Below, one piece after another: positions 40,176-48,459 of a stretch of 64,000 bases of DNA (its first letter is position 1; each line of letters starts with the position of its first letter). The position numbers and the translations under genes are program-made. The stretch is taken from positions 1 through 64,000 of IMG/VR virus record IMGVR_UViG_3300020810_000992; one strand, given 5' to 3'. The DNA comes from a virus. Below the pieces are notes generated by a model. It ran no database searches and had not been told where the DNA came from. It saw only the letters and a list, made by a program, of their open reading frames with translations.

Positions 40176-41012
40176 TTATTGCCTAATTGGTTTCTTTATA
40201 ATTGTTGGGAACGAATCTCGGTAATCAACTTTATAGATTGTTGGCACTTTAACTTTAAATTCATTACTAGTATAACCTAGATCTGAAGGCTTCAGCGTTA
40301 CAAACAGCGTTGTGTGATGTGTTCCGCTTCCCTCTCTCTTGTAACCACAATTAATAGCAAATTTAAATCCGTTTGTCGCATCAACAGTGTATGTTGTCAC
40401 AAGTTCTACGGCTGGATTGGTTTTGAGTTGGTAATTATTTACTCCCCACCACAATTCAAAACCTTCTGGATATACCTCTGGACTTTCGTCCCAATGAAAA
40501 GTGTAGATTCCTTTACTGGATTGCCCGGTTGTATCCGACTGGCTATGTTCATTGGTTTGTGAATGAGTGATCTCAGTACTACCTTCTACAGACAAATCGT
40601 CAGTGCCGACTTTGACCTTCACGCCTACTGTTACTGAGTTAGTGTATGATACACTGTTTGATGTAGTGCTTGACGAATCTACTACGGCTTCGTATGTATA
40701 GTGTTGCTGATGAACATTTTCATCTAGTGTGATTGGTTGTGGATAATTACTGAATCCGCCTGCGTTTTCTGTCCATGTTACAGTCATATTACTGTCGAAA
40801 TAATTCTGATACACATGGTTGTAATTGTCATCGAAAAAATACAGTGTAGATTGATCTGGATATACTCCCGAATTGTGGTAATGGTATTTTTTACCTTTGT
40901 CATGAGTCCAAGTTCTACAAGTATGCTCTGGTAATTTATATGTTCCACATTGTTTATTAGTTGCTCTATCTAAAAATTCTGCTACTAGTGCGTTCATGTT
41001 TTCGTAAATCAT
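40176..41012 (-). CDS. Aerolysin/ETX-MTX2-like beta-pore-forming protein, 278 aa
   Basis: The central part (residues ~112-165) has the alternating Ser/Thr-hydrophobic pattern of an aerolysin-family pre-stem: SNSVSYTNSVTVGVKVKV, a turn, then LSVEGSTEITHSQTNEHSQSDT. Extended beta strands flank it (VELVTTYTVDATNGFKF). The N-terminal ~100 residues are Tyr/His/Asn-rich, with no signal peptide. ETX/MTX2 proteins are water-soluble and oligomerise to form membrane pores. The identification rests on pattern only; 3D prediction would test it. It is flanked by holin-like membrane proteins on both sides. Confidence 0.6.
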   Translation of the reverse strand: MIYENMNALVAEFLDRATNKQCGTYKLPEHTCRTWTHDKGKKYHYHNSGVYPDQSTLYFFDDNYNHVYQNYFDSNMTVTWTENAGGFSNYPQPITLDENVHQQHYTYEAVVDSSSTTSNSVSYTNSVTVGVKVKVGTDDLSVEGSTEITHSQTNEHSQSDTTGQSSKGIYTFHWDESPEVYPEGFELWWGVNNYQLKTNPAVELVTTYTVDATNGFKFAINCGYKREGSGTHHTTLFVTLKPSDLGYTSNEFKVKVPTIYKVDYRDSFPTIIKKPIRQ

Positions 41013-41033
41013 TTTGTTTCCTTTTTAAAGTTT

Positions 41034-41312
41034 TTAATCACGTCTTGCATCTTCTTTGCCTTCATTTGCCGCAATACGATCTACATTGGGTTTTACGCCT
41101 AATGAATATGATAATAGTGCATCAATTTTAACTAAATCGTTGTTCATAGTTTGAACTCGATTATCCAATTGTTTAATAATATTTTTGAGAGTAGTTACTG
41201 AGTCAGTAACTCCTGCTAAAATAAATTTTAATGTTAGAAAAACAAATCCGCCAGCTGCCAATGCGCCAGCGATTGGAAAACCAACATCTTTAGCTAATGT
41301 AAAAAAATCCAT
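41034..41312 (-). CDS. Holin-like membrane protein, 92 aa, paralogue of the 39.4-39.7 kb gene
   Basis: One membrane helix (residues ~10-34, VGFPIAGALAAGGFVFLTLKFILAG split by no charged residue before Lys) is followed by a coiled coil (LKNIIKQLDNRVQTMNNDL) and a charged tail. It shares the N-terminal layout and the 'LDN.V..MNND...' block with the gene at 39408-39743. It is first in the - strand block, with GAAGGATGAATT before the ATG. Confidence 0.65.
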   Translation of the reverse strand: MDFFTLAKDVGFPIAGALAAGGFVFLTLKFILAGVTDSVTTLKNIIKQLDNRVQTMNNDLVKIDALLSYSLGVKPNVDRIAANEGKEDARRD

Positions 41313-41364
41313 AATTCATCCTTCACCTATGCTTATATTTACCATATTTGAGTGGCATATCTAC

Positions 41365-41393
41365 TTGACATTATTAAATAATGATGTTACAAT
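41365..41393 (+). promoter_or_regulatory. Sigma-70-type promoter for the peroxiredoxin gene
   Basis: TTGACA (41365-41370), a 17-base spacer and TACAAT (41388-41393). It fixes the peroxiredoxin start at 41426, because an in-frame ATG at 41381 lies inside the promoter. Confidence 0.82.
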
Positions 41394-41425
41394 TAGACAT
41401 TAAACTACAAGGAGACACACAGTTT

Positions 41426-41959
41426 ATGATTGAAGGTTTTAAACCTCCGTGCGTAACTTTCCGCACACGAGTTAGAGATGAAAGTATTGAAGGACCAAAC
41501 CCATACCGTTGGGAAGATTTAAGAAGCGATGATCTTTTTAAAGGCAAAAGAGTTGTATTGTTTAGCTTACCAGGTGCATTTACACCTACTTGCTCTACAT
41601 ATCAACTACCAGGCTTTGAAGAAAATTATGACGCTATCCGTAATAATGATATTGACGAAGTATACTGTATTTCAGTTAACGATGCATTTGTTATGAATGC
41701 TTGGGCTAAATCACAGAATATTCAAAATGTAAAAGTTATTCCAGACGGTTCAGGAAACTTTACTCGTTTTATGGGTATGTTGATTGGTAAAAACCATTTA
41801 GGATTTGGTTTGCGCAGTTGGCGTTATATGTGTATCATTAACGACGGTGTAGTTGAAAAGTGGTGGCAGGAACCTGGCATCAACAACGAAGGCACTGATA
41901 ATGATCCATACGAAGAGTCTACCCCAGATAATTGTTTAAACTATCTGCAAGGACAATAA
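41426..41959 (+). CDS. Peroxiredoxin, Prx5-like
   Basis: The protein has 177 residues, with the active-site block VLFSLPGAFTPTCSTYQLPGF (peroxidatic Cys56) and a later NDAFVMNAW segment, typical of Prx5/AhpE-like peroxiredoxins. A second Cys near residue ~172 (DNCLNYL) might act in resolution. It reduces peroxides with thiol donors in the cytoplasm. The start follows AAGGAGACACACAGTTT, and the gene has its own consensus promoter. Confidence 0.92.
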   Translation: MIEGFKPPCVTFRTRVRDESIEGPNPYRWEDLRSDDLFKGKRVVLFSLPGAFTPTCSTYQLPGFEENYDAIRNNDIDEVYCISVNDAFVMNAWAKSQNIQNVKVIPDGSGNFTRFMGMLIGKNHLGFGLRSWRYMCIINDGVVEKWWQEPGINNEGTDNDPYEESTPDNCLNYLQGQ

Positions 41960-42169
41960 ATGAGCGGCCAGCGCAGATATCTTAGAGTCTGGGCTCGTAC
42001 AGTTGGAATGCCAATTGGTATTACAGATGACGATAAGCCGGAGTTTCTTCCTATATCACAAGATGATGTAAGAAAGGCTCTGGCTTTTCGTACCTTTTGG
42101 ATTATACTGCATATTGTTACCTGTGTGATGATTATCGCAGGTAACGGTAGAAACTTAGGATTTTGGTAA
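41960..42169 (+). CDS. Small membrane protein, 69 aa
   Basis: A basic, soluble N-terminal part (residues 1-42) and one membrane helix (residues ~45-62, FWIILHIVTCVMIIAG). It starts immediately after the peroxiredoxin stop and its last base overlaps the next ATG. I recall similar uncharacterised proteins in marine T4-like phages. Confidence 0.6.
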   Translation: MSGQRRYLRVWARTVGMPIGITDDDKPEFLPISQDDVRKALAFRTFWIILHIVTCVMIIAGNGRNLGFW

Positions 42170-42618
42170 TGTTAAAAAAATTAAATATTAAAGATGTGCT
42201 AGAACTAATCGAGGATGATCCTGTTCGACCACATATTACAGCGGAAGATCGTACACGGAATGGTCGTGAAGTATATGCATTATATGAAGACCAATATGCT
42301 ACAGAAGCACCTGTGCTACACGAAGGTCCACGGGCAGTCATTTGTGTAGCATATACTAGTGAAGTTCCAACAAACGAAGATGATTTAAACAATATAGGAA
42401 CAGATATTGCAGTATTTTATACCGTTTGGAGTTACGAAAAAGGTGCAGGAAGAGACATTGTATTTACTGTTGCAGAACATATTAAATCACAATATCCAGA
42501 TGTAAAACGATACGTAACATTAAGCCCGTTAACAGAAATGGCTAAGAATTTTCACCTAAAAAATGGTGCAAAATTTATTGCAAAACACTTAAATTGCCAA
42601 AATTTTGAGTATTTTTAA
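42169..42618 (+). CDS. GNAT-like acetyltransferase, 149 aa
   Basis: The ATG at 42169 overlaps the upstream stop by one base. The fold order is GNAT-like: an N-terminal helix and strand, RAVICVAYTSEVP, IAVFYTVWSYEKGAGRDIVFTVAEHI (acyl-CoA loop and helix) and the end motif TEMAKNFHLKNGAKFI, where a GNAT 'A...Y...GF' pattern would lie. Substrate unknown. Similar proteins occur in cyanophages. Confidence 0.6.
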   Translation: MLKKLNIKDVLELIEDDPVRPHITAEDRTRNGREVYALYEDQYATEAPVLHEGPRAVICVAYTSEVPTNEDDLNNIGTDIAVFYTVWSYEKGAGRDIVFTVAEHIKSQYPDVKRYVTLSPLTEMAKNFHLKNGAKFIAKHLNCQNFEYF

Positions 42619-42637
42619 GAATTTTTACCAAAAACGC

Positions 42638-42666
42638 TTGACATAAATAGTAGTAGTTGTTATAAT
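42638..42666 (+). promoter_or_regulatory. Perfect-consensus sigma-70 promoter for the SprT-like gene
   Basis: TTGACA (42638-42643), 17 bases, TATAAT (42661-42666): both boxes are exact. TTTACCAAAAAC, a variant of the ACCAAAATA box, lies just upstream of the -35. Confidence 0.92.
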
Positions 42667-42695
42667 AGTGTATAAACATTATAAGGCTACTTACT

Positions 42696-43136
42696 ATGAA
42701 CCAAATCGAAACTATTGGTGGAACAGCTAGACAGCGCCGGTATGCTAGGTCTATAGTTGAGTTTTGTATTAAAAATTTGATGCCACGTATGCACACACTT
42801 GACATCACTATAAAACTCTGCAAGCCAGACGGAGCATTGGGCTATTGCTTAGAGGCTGATAACAATCGAACTTTTGAAATTGAAATTGATAAAACTCAAT
42901 CACTACGTGCTTTGCTAGAAACTGTAGCACACGAAATGGTACATGTTAAGCAGTTTGCTCGCAGAGAAATGCATCCTTCAAAAGACGAATGGTATGGTAA
43001 AACTTATAATCCTAAAAAAGTAAGTTACTGGGATCTTCCTTGGGAGATCGAAGCACACGGTCGCGAAGTAGGTTTGTTTATCCGTTGGGCTGAATACCAC
43101 AAACTTGCTGATAAGAAATGGACACAAGATAATTAA
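42696..43136 (+). CDS. SprT-like zinc metalloprotease-type protein
   Basis: The 146-residue protein has the zinc-binding motif HEMVH (His79, Glu80, His83) in LLETVAHEMVHVKQF and a third ligand region in LPWEIEAHGREVG. SprT/Spartan-type domains cleave DNA-protein crosslinks; the phage copy has no extra DNA-binding domain. It has one of the best promoters in the window, suggesting strong early expression. Confidence 0.8.
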   Translation: MNQIETIGGTARQRRYARSIVEFCIKNLMPRMHTLDITIKLCKPDGALGYCLEADNNRTFEIEIDKTQSLRALLETVAHEMVHVKQFARREMHPSKDEWYGKTYNPKKVSYWDLPWEIEAHGREVGLFIRWAEYHKLADKKWTQDN

Positions 43137-43174
43137 TATTACATGCGAACATTGGTTAACGAAGGAGGAGTAAC

Positions 43175-44221
43175 ATGCCGCAAAAAATTACAGCTGAAAT
43201 CTCAGCACAAGAATTTCAAGACAGTTTTGGATTTGCAGAAGAAAGCGGATTGTACAATGATCCGCTGTTTAGACTTGTTGTAAACAAGTTTGGACGTTGT
43301 TATTGGCTATTGGCTCATGACAATTTGCAAGGTCCACGTTTTAGTGGTAACAATGTTTATTACCAAGGAAACAACTCTCGTCTAATTAGAACAATCTATC
43401 CTAATGCAAAACGCATTATTGATGTTGGTGCTAACGTAGGCAACAATACTATTGCATATAGTGAATGGGCAGAAAATGTTGAATCATTTGAGCCTACACC
43501 TACTACACTTAAAATGTTAAAAGCAAACATTGCTATTGCTCAAAAACAAAAATTAAAGGGTGTATATTGGAAAGGTACTGACGAAGCAGGTAACGTCTTT
43601 AGAGATGAAGATGCAACTGCTGGTTGGTATACTTACAAAGGTGTACATCAAAATATGGCTGTTGTTGCAAATGTTACAGTACATGAAGTTGCCGCAACTA
43701 ATCGTAATGAAGGTACTATTGATATTTTAGATCATACTGATCACGGTGGACACAATCACGTTGTACTAGATAGCTCAAACGTTAAACTACGAGATAGTCA
43801 AAACTTAGTGCCTGTTCCGGCACGTACAATTGATAGTTATAATTTTGAAGATGTAGATGCAATTAAAATTGATGTTGAAGGTAGTGAATTACTAGTTATA
43901 CAAGGCGCAAAAGATACAATTGATCGCTGTCGTCCTAGTGTACAAGTTGAAATTGTACCTAAGCAGTGCAACTTGTTTGGTTATGAGCCTCAAGATTTAT
44001 ACGACTTCTTTGCAGATCGCGATTATGTTTGTGTAAGTGCAGTAAGACGTCCTGCAAATGCTGATCAGCGCGGAATGTTTTTTGGTAAAGATATTGGAAT
44101 GAAGCATCAACAAATCAAAAAGTATATGGATAGATTATTCGTACCACGCGAAGTACACCTAGCAACAGATTATGGTGCAATGGAACAAGCAAATAACAAT
44201 TTTGGACAATTATTCGATTGA
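43175..44221 (+). CDS. FkbM-type methyltransferase, 348 aa
   Basis: The SAM-binding motif I is IIDVGANVGNNTIAYSEWA at about residues 85-103, followed by VESFEPTPTTLKMLKANI (motif II-like, acidic Glu binding ribose) and IKIDVEGSELLVIQGA (motif of FkbM). FkbM enzymes O-methylate sugars or other small molecules. An N-terminal ~75 residues precede the fold. Carbohydrate modification is suggested by the nearby glycosyltransferase at 57.7 kb, which is weak evidence. Confidence 0.88.
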   Translation: MPQKITAEISAQEFQDSFGFAEESGLYNDPLFRLVVNKFGRCYWLLAHDNLQGPRFSGNNVYYQGNNSRLIRTIYPNAKRIIDVGANVGNNTIAYSEWAENVESFEPTPTTLKMLKANIAIAQKQKLKGVYWKGTDEAGNVFRDEDATAGWYTYKGVHQNMAVVANVTVHEVAATNRNEGTIDILDHTDHGGHNHVVLDSSNVKLRDSQNLVPVPARTIDSYNFEDVDAIKIDVEGSELLVIQGAKDTIDRCRPSVQVEIVPKQCNLFGYEPQDLYDFFADRDYVCVSAVRRPANADQRGMFFGKDIGMKHQQIKKYMDRLFVPREVHLATDYGAMEQANNNFGQLFD

Positions 44222-44246
44222 CATTATTCGATTAATATCGTATACT
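44218..44246 (+). promoter_or_regulatory. Sigma-70-type promoter before the 482-residue gene
   Basis: TTGACA (44218-44223), 17 bases, TATACT (44241-44246). The ~90-base leader has a small hairpin (GGAAC/GTTCC) before the AAGGAAAC ribosome site. Confidence 0.85.
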
Positions 44247-44342
44247 GTATAGACAATGAGGCAATAAGTCAATAGTGATGAGCCTGTTGTATATGGAACA
44301 TAGAAACGTTCCGATAATTTAAACAGTCTAAGGAAACAAACA

Positions 44343-45791
44343 ATGAAAGAACCATACGTAAGTCTATTCAATTATGTAGACAACTGGAAAAAGTCAATCA
44401 ACTTTGGATATGCTGACAGCATTAAATCTGCCTACGGAGAAGATCTTTCAATCTTCTTTGGTCCGGAAGAAGAACGAACACCTATCAAATTTTTAGAGCC
44501 TGAAGATTATCAGCGTAAACTATCGCTGATCAAACGTGCAACTATTCCTAATTTGAATGTTAGCAAAGGTGCCCTTAACCTTGAGTCAATGGGTACAGTA
44601 GACTTTGTTACTGCATTTAAAATGGCACTTGATGCTATGCACAGTATCATTGATCCTGAAACAGGCAAACCTGTACTTTACGGTGTACAACTACAAGCAT
44701 ATAACTTAGAAGAAGCAGTCATGAATGGACTTGCTGTAGATCAAAGTCTTGTTGCTATGAACATGAAAGCACAACGAGTAATTTACTTGTGGCGTATGTT
44801 TGAGATTGCAATGAACTTTGACAGCAGTCTTGTGTTTGGTGCAAAAGGGCGTTATGCCGCAGACGAAGAACGTGTGTTCCTTAATGATGGTATGCAGGGT
44901 TCAATGGCACTAGCACTTCATGGAGTAAAAACTCTTATTGTAGGCTTTAGTATGAAAGACATGCCTTATATTGACTTTAACCAGTTCTTGGCTTGTAATG
45001 CAGATGTTGTTCCTATTACAGATTATGACTTTGTAAAAGTTCGTAACAACAGAGCAATGGAAATGCTAAAAGCAGGGCTTGATGTTAAACTAGAAGATCA
45101 GCCAGCATATAATTTGTCAAAGGTACTTAGTGATGTAAACATTACACTAGTACCAGAAAGTGCAACACCTGGTGCAGGCGAAACAAAACACACTGCTCAT
45201 ATGCAAAAGCATTTCAAAGAGTTTTGTAAAGACAGCTACTCTAACCGTTTTGCATTCCAAATGGCGCTTAAATGTGTACGCAATGCTTGGCACTTCTCAG
45301 CAATTGATCATGCACCAGTATGGGGACTAACTGAACTGTTTAGTCAAATGCCTAAGAAAGCAGTAACAGACGATCTGCTTATTAAGATTGGTCAAGTAAT
45401 GAGCGAGCGTTGGAGTTCAAGTAGTAAGGTATGGGGCGATGTACTTAAATCTATTCGCGATCAGTATCCTGAAAAGACCAAAAGCGGCAAGTATACTGAG
45501 TGGAAAGATCATCGTTATACAGCAGGTGTAAACCGAGGACTGATGATTGCGGCTTCAATTAAATCGTTAATTGACAATCGCGAAGCATATATTCAATCAC
45601 AGCCTGGCAAACAAAAAGGCTACGATATTAAACTTCCTACTCCTAGCAAAGGCGGATTAGATTTTGAAATTGATATGCCGTATGTGTTTACTGATGCTGG
45701 AGGTAAAGTTGCAGAGTTTACTCATGCAGTTACTAAGACAAAGAAAGAAGTAGATAAAGTAGAAGACGATAAGTTTGCGGAGTTCATGTAA
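44343..45791 (+). CDS. Unrecognised 482-aa protein, possibly DGQHR/ParB-like
   Basis: A soluble protein that I do not recognise. The segment NDGMQGSMALALHGVKTLIVGFSMKDMPYIDFNQF recalls the 'DGQHR...A' plus following F..N pattern of DGQHR/ParB-type nucleotide-hydrolysing domains, but the Gln-His-Arg is not kept. It has its own consensus promoter. Its stop overlaps the HNH gene ATG by one base, and DGQHR-type proteins are often paired with HNH partners; both points are suggestive only. Confidence 0.6.
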   Translation: MKEPYVSLFNYVDNWKKSINFGYADSIKSAYGEDLSIFFGPEEERTPIKFLEPEDYQRKLSLIKRATIPNLNVSKGALNLESMGTVDFVTAFKMALDAMHSIIDPETGKPVLYGVQLQAYNLEEAVMNGLAVDQSLVAMNMKAQRVIYLWRMFEIAMNFDSSLVFGAKGRYAADEERVFLNDGMQGSMALALHGVKTLIVGFSMKDMPYIDFNQFLACNADVVPITDYDFVKVRNNRAMEMLKAGLDVKLEDQPAYNLSKVLSDVNITLVPESATPGAGETKHTAHMQKHFKEFCKDSYSNRFAFQMALKCVRNAWHFSAIDHAPVWGLTELFSQMPKKAVTDDLLIKIGQVMSERWSSSSKVWGDVLKSIRDQYPEKTKSGKYTEWKDHRYTAGVNRGLMIAASIKSLIDNREAYIQSQPGKQKGYDIKLPTPSKGGLDFEIDMPYVFTDAGGKVAEFTHAVTKTKKEVDKVEDDKFAEFM

Positions 45792-46252
45792 TGGCAGACT
45801 TGGTTCAAGTTAGAGAAGAGGGCCTTCGGGCTCTCTCCTCACGCAAGTTTCATCCACAAGATGATAGTAGAACTTACGGAACATTTTTTGAAATGTTTAA
45901 AAAATCTACCAAACAGGATCAGTTCTTAAAACTTATTTGGGCACACTCAGTTAAGTGGGAAGGTGATCCGTTTGAACTTGCTCGTATTGCTCCAGACGAA
46001 TGTCCTATTTTTGGCACGCCGTTAGACTACGGACGCGGATTTAATAAAGTTACAAATCCTAATATTGATAATTATGACGGATTTTTTCAACCAACAGTAG
46101 ATCACAAACTTGCTAGATCACTTGGCGGCAAAGACGAAATTAGTAACTATGTAATTGTTTGTCGTAAAGCAAACCAATTTAAAAGTGATATGGGATCTAA
46201 AGAAGAATTGGATACGTTCTACAAAGGAATGGTTGACATTTATTTTAGTTGA
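45791..46252 (+). CDS. HNH-type endonuclease-like protein, 153 aa
   Basis: The core motif is PTVDHKLARSLGGKDEISNYVIVCRKANQFKSDM (residues ~100-135), the D-H...N...K arrangement of an HNH/beta-beta-alpha metal fold. The N-terminal 95 residues are helical and end in DECPIFGTPL. It lies one base after the 482-residue gene, so the two probably act together. The nuclease could be host-DNA or homing related. Confidence 0.78.
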   Translation: MADLVQVREEGLRALSSRKFHPQDDSRTYGTFFEMFKKSTKQDQFLKLIWAHSVKWEGDPFELARIAPDECPIFGTPLDYGRGFNKVTNPNIDNYDGFFQPTVDHKLARSLGGKDEISNYVIVCRKANQFKSDMGSKEELDTFYKGMVDIYFS

Positions 46253-46261
46253 TGCTATAGT
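46233..46261 (+). promoter_or_regulatory. Sigma-70-type promoter inside the HNH gene 3' end
   Basis: TTGACA (46233-46238), 17 bases, TATAGT (46256-46261), 34 bases before the ATG at 46295. Confidence 0.78.
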
Positions 46262-46294
46262 ATAAACATAATGTTACTTCAAGAGGCAAATACA

Positions 46295-47020
46295 ATGATG
46301 GAACTTCAACGTAAGGCATTACCTTTGAAACAAGTTAGTACAGTAGATGCACTAGCAGTTGCATATGCGGCTTACCGCATTAACAACAATACTTACAGTA
46401 AAGACACTCGTCGCTTCTCAGAAGAAACACCTACTCAATTTGACAACAAGAGTCTTGTGCGGTACTACTGGGAAAAGAAACACAATGTAGCAGAAGCACA
46501 ATGGATTCCTACAGACTTCGTAATGTTTGAGCCCACTGAAGAAGACTATGCTAGTGTACAAGAAGCACTCAAGTGGATGAAGCGTTATGTAATGATTGGC
46601 TTAGGTGAGCTAGACAGCTTCAAAGCAGATATGGTTACAGAACTTAACAAAGAACAAGTACCGTTTAAGGGTATGGGTCGTATTGCCTTTGCGCCAGAGT
46701 TTATCAAGCGTGATATGCATGAAAGCAATCTTAAGAAAGAGATCCGTGTAGAGTATCGCGATAGCCAATACTTAGGCAAAGAAAAGGATAGTGTAGAAGC
46801 AGTGATTGCTATCCTTGACAAGCGTTATAGCACACAATGGGAGAGCTATAACTACACAGCAGTTACTACAGAAGGTAACCTAGTGAGCTTTATGAACAAG
46901 TTTGCATATGATGTAGGCGCTATGCTACGCTGTAAGGCTAAGGTAAAAGCACAGACTAAGAACAAGTTGTTCGAAGCAAACGAAACTAGACTAAATTACG
47001 TTAAACTTTATAAGGTGTAA
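46295..47020 (+). CDS. Conserved phage hypothetical protein, 241 aa
   Basis: ATG 46295 follows AGAGGC; the upstream ATG at 46271 is close to the -10 box and less likely. The protein is soluble, alpha-rich, with blocks DALAVAYAAYRINNNTYSKDTRRF and VSFMNKFAYDVGAMLRCKAKVKAQ that look conserved. A similar protein is common in T4-like cyanophages. Function unknown. Confidence 0.65.
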   Translation: MMELQRKALPLKQVSTVDALAVAYAAYRINNNTYSKDTRRFSEETPTQFDNKSLVRYYWEKKHNVAEAQWIPTDFVMFEPTEEDYASVQEALKWMKRYVMIGLGELDSFKADMVTELNKEQVPFKGMGRIAFAPEFIKRDMHESNLKKEIRVEYRDSQYLGKEKDSVEAVIAILDKRYSTQWESYNYTAVTTEGNLVSFMNKFAYDVGAMLRCKAKVKAQTKNKLFEANETRLNYVKLYKV

Positions 47021-47022
47021 AA

Positions 47023-47250
47023 ATGAAAACTAAATTTGATAATACGTGTACAGTTACATGTACACATAACGATAATGTTGTAGAAGGCGAAGTTGATAAT
47101 TTTAGAGAAAAAGATTCGATGAGCGTATATATTGCAACAAACAAAATCCATTTTAAATGGAATGGAAAAACTTATGTAGGAAATATGGCAGGTATGGAAT
47201 TTACTACACCTGGTCCAACTGCATATTCATACAATGAAGGGAGACGATAA
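47023..47250 (+). CDS. Hypothetical small beta-rich protein, 75 aa
   Basis: Alternating strands ([39 protein letters not shown]) suggest a small barrel, with no catalytic motif. It starts two bases after the preceding stop behind AAGGTG, and lies directly before clpP. Confidence 0.55.
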   Translation: MKTKFDNTCTVTCTHNDNVVEGEVDNFREKDSMSVYIATNKIHFKWNGKTYVGNMAGMEFTTPGPTAYSYNEGRR

Positions 47251-47251
47251 T

Positions 47252-47869
47252 ATGCCACTAGTACCAATGGTGATTGAAAAAGAAGCTCGCGGAGAGCGTT
47301 CATACGATATTTACAGTCGTTTGATGAAAGACCGTATTGTTATGCTAAACGGTCCAGTAGAAGATCATATGGCAAATCTAATCGTGGCGCAGTTGTTGTT
47401 CCTTGAATCAGAAGCACCTACTAAAGATATTAGTTTGTATATTAACTCGCCGGGCGGTGCAGTTACAGCAGGACTTGCTATCTACGACACCATGCAGTAC
47501 ATTAAGAGCGATGTGCGTACTATTGTAATGGGTCAAGCATGTTCAATGGGTTCATTCCTAGCACAAGCAGGTGCCGCAGGTAAGCGCATTGTGCTACCAG
47601 AAAGCCGTACAATGATCCATCGTGTTAGCTCAGGCACACGTGGTACAAGCGGTAGTGTGTATGTACAAGAGCTAGAGTTTGAAGATGCTCGTCGTTCTAT
47701 GGAAGAATCAAAGAAAGTAAACAAGCGTCTTACAGAGTTGTATGTTAAGCACAATACGGCAAATAAGACGTATGAAGAAATGGCCGAGACTATGAAGTTC
47801 GATACATTCCTTACTGCACAAGAAGCAGTAGAATGGGGACTTGCAGATTCAGTAGCGGAGAAACGATAA
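47252..47869 (+). CDS. clpP: ClpP protease
   Basis: The 205-residue protein starts at ATG 47252 (GGGAGACGATA leader; in-frame ATG 47234 is in the previous gene). The catalytic triad is intact: Ser98 (GQACSMGSF), His123 (RTMIHRVSS) and Asp184 (MKFDTFLT). The hydrophobic pocket and C-terminal handle ([12 protein letters not shown]) are normal. It forms the barrel protease used with ClpX or ClpA, fed here by host ATPases. Together with ClpS and the phage tmRNA it could redirect tagged or N-degron substrates. Confidence 0.95.
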   Translation: MPLVPMVIEKEARGERSYDIYSRLMKDRIVMLNGPVEDHMANLIVAQLLFLESEAPTKDISLYINSPGGAVTAGLAIYDTMQYIKSDVRTIVMGQACSMGSFLAQAGAAGKRIVLPESRTMIHRVSSGTRGTSGSVYVQELEFEDARRSMEESKKVNKRLTELYVKHNTANKTYEEMAETMKFDTFLTAQEAVEWGLADSVAEKR

Positions 47870-48057
47870 TGCAAGTGCAACCTAAAGATACAAGCAAGGG
47901 ACACTTTTATGTGAGTCTTGCTAAGAGTGCTCTGAGACTAATTGGCGCAAGTTGTTTTATTGGTTTAGGGTATTTTCTAAGTCTTCCTTTAATGTTAGTG
48001 GGCGGTGTACTACTATTTGCCGCAGAAGTGCTAGGCATTGTTGAGGAGTTGGTATGA
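47869..48057 (+). CDS. Small membrane protein, 62 aa, next to clpP
   Basis: The ATG at 47869 overlaps the clpP stop by one base. There are two membrane helices (residues ~22-40 and ~42-60, LIGASCFIGLGYFLSLPLM...). The stop overlaps the next ATG by 4 bases. Coupled to clpP, so it may be involved in substrate or membrane quality control; that is inference. Confidence 0.55.
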   Translation: MQVQPKDTSKGHFYVSLAKSALRLIGASCFIGLGYFLSLPLMLVGGVLLFAAEVLGIVEELV

Positions 48058-48236
48058 GCGATGGAGGTAAAGGCAGTGGAAGAAGAAAAGGTGCAGACGA
48101 TGAAAAATACAGAAACAACTACGACAGAATCTTTGGTAAGCGAGACAGTAGCGAACCTAAAGGGGATTCCGACACGAGAAGAACTAATGGAGATGCTCCA
48201 CAAGGAAGTATTGGAAATAACATTCCTAAAACTTGA
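48054..48236 (+). CDS. Small charged protein, 60 aa, conserved 'SDGGKG' start
   Basis: The N terminus (MSDGGKGSGRRKGADDEKYRNNYDRIF) matches a small protein seen in many phages, so I regard it as real, although it overlaps the next gene in a different frame. The remainder is Asp/Arg/Gly/Ser-rich. It has a GGAG-containing leader. Function unknown. Confidence 0.55.
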   Translation: MSDGGKGSGRRKGADDEKYRNNYDRIFGKRDSSEPKGDSDTRRTNGDAPQGSIGNNIPKT

Positions 48237-48459
48237 CGGTGATGAACGTACAATGCCTTGTACACTTATTCCAAGTTATCTCCCTCCTGCTAAAAAAGAC
48301 GCTCCGTTGACTCAAAAGAAAGTTCGAGAGATTTCAGACAAGGTTGTAGCAGTTTGGGCATTAGAGAGTAATGCCTTTCGTAGCTTCCGTTATGATCGTG
48401 TAAAAGAGGTAAAGGTACTCGAAGGTCTATGGAGAGGCACAACTGATGAAAACGTATAA
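48103..48459 (+). CDS. SH3-like phage protein, 118 aa, out-of-frame overlap
   Basis: The core MLHKEVLEITFLKLDGDERTMPCTLIPSYLP, followed by VVAVWALESNAFRSFRYDRVKEVKVL, resembles a small SH3-type-fold family of T4-like phages. Starts considered: ATG 48103 behind AAAAGG and ATG 48187 just before the core. With 48103 the overlap with the previous gene is 134 bases, with 48187 it is 50 bases. The overlap with the next gene is 14 bases. Confidence 0.55.
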   Translation, partial: KNTETTTTESLVSETVANLKGIPTREELMEMLHKEVLEITFLKLDGDERTMPCTLIPSYLPPAKKDAPLTQKKVREISDKVVAVWALESNAFRSFRYDRVKEVKVLEGLWRGTTDENV

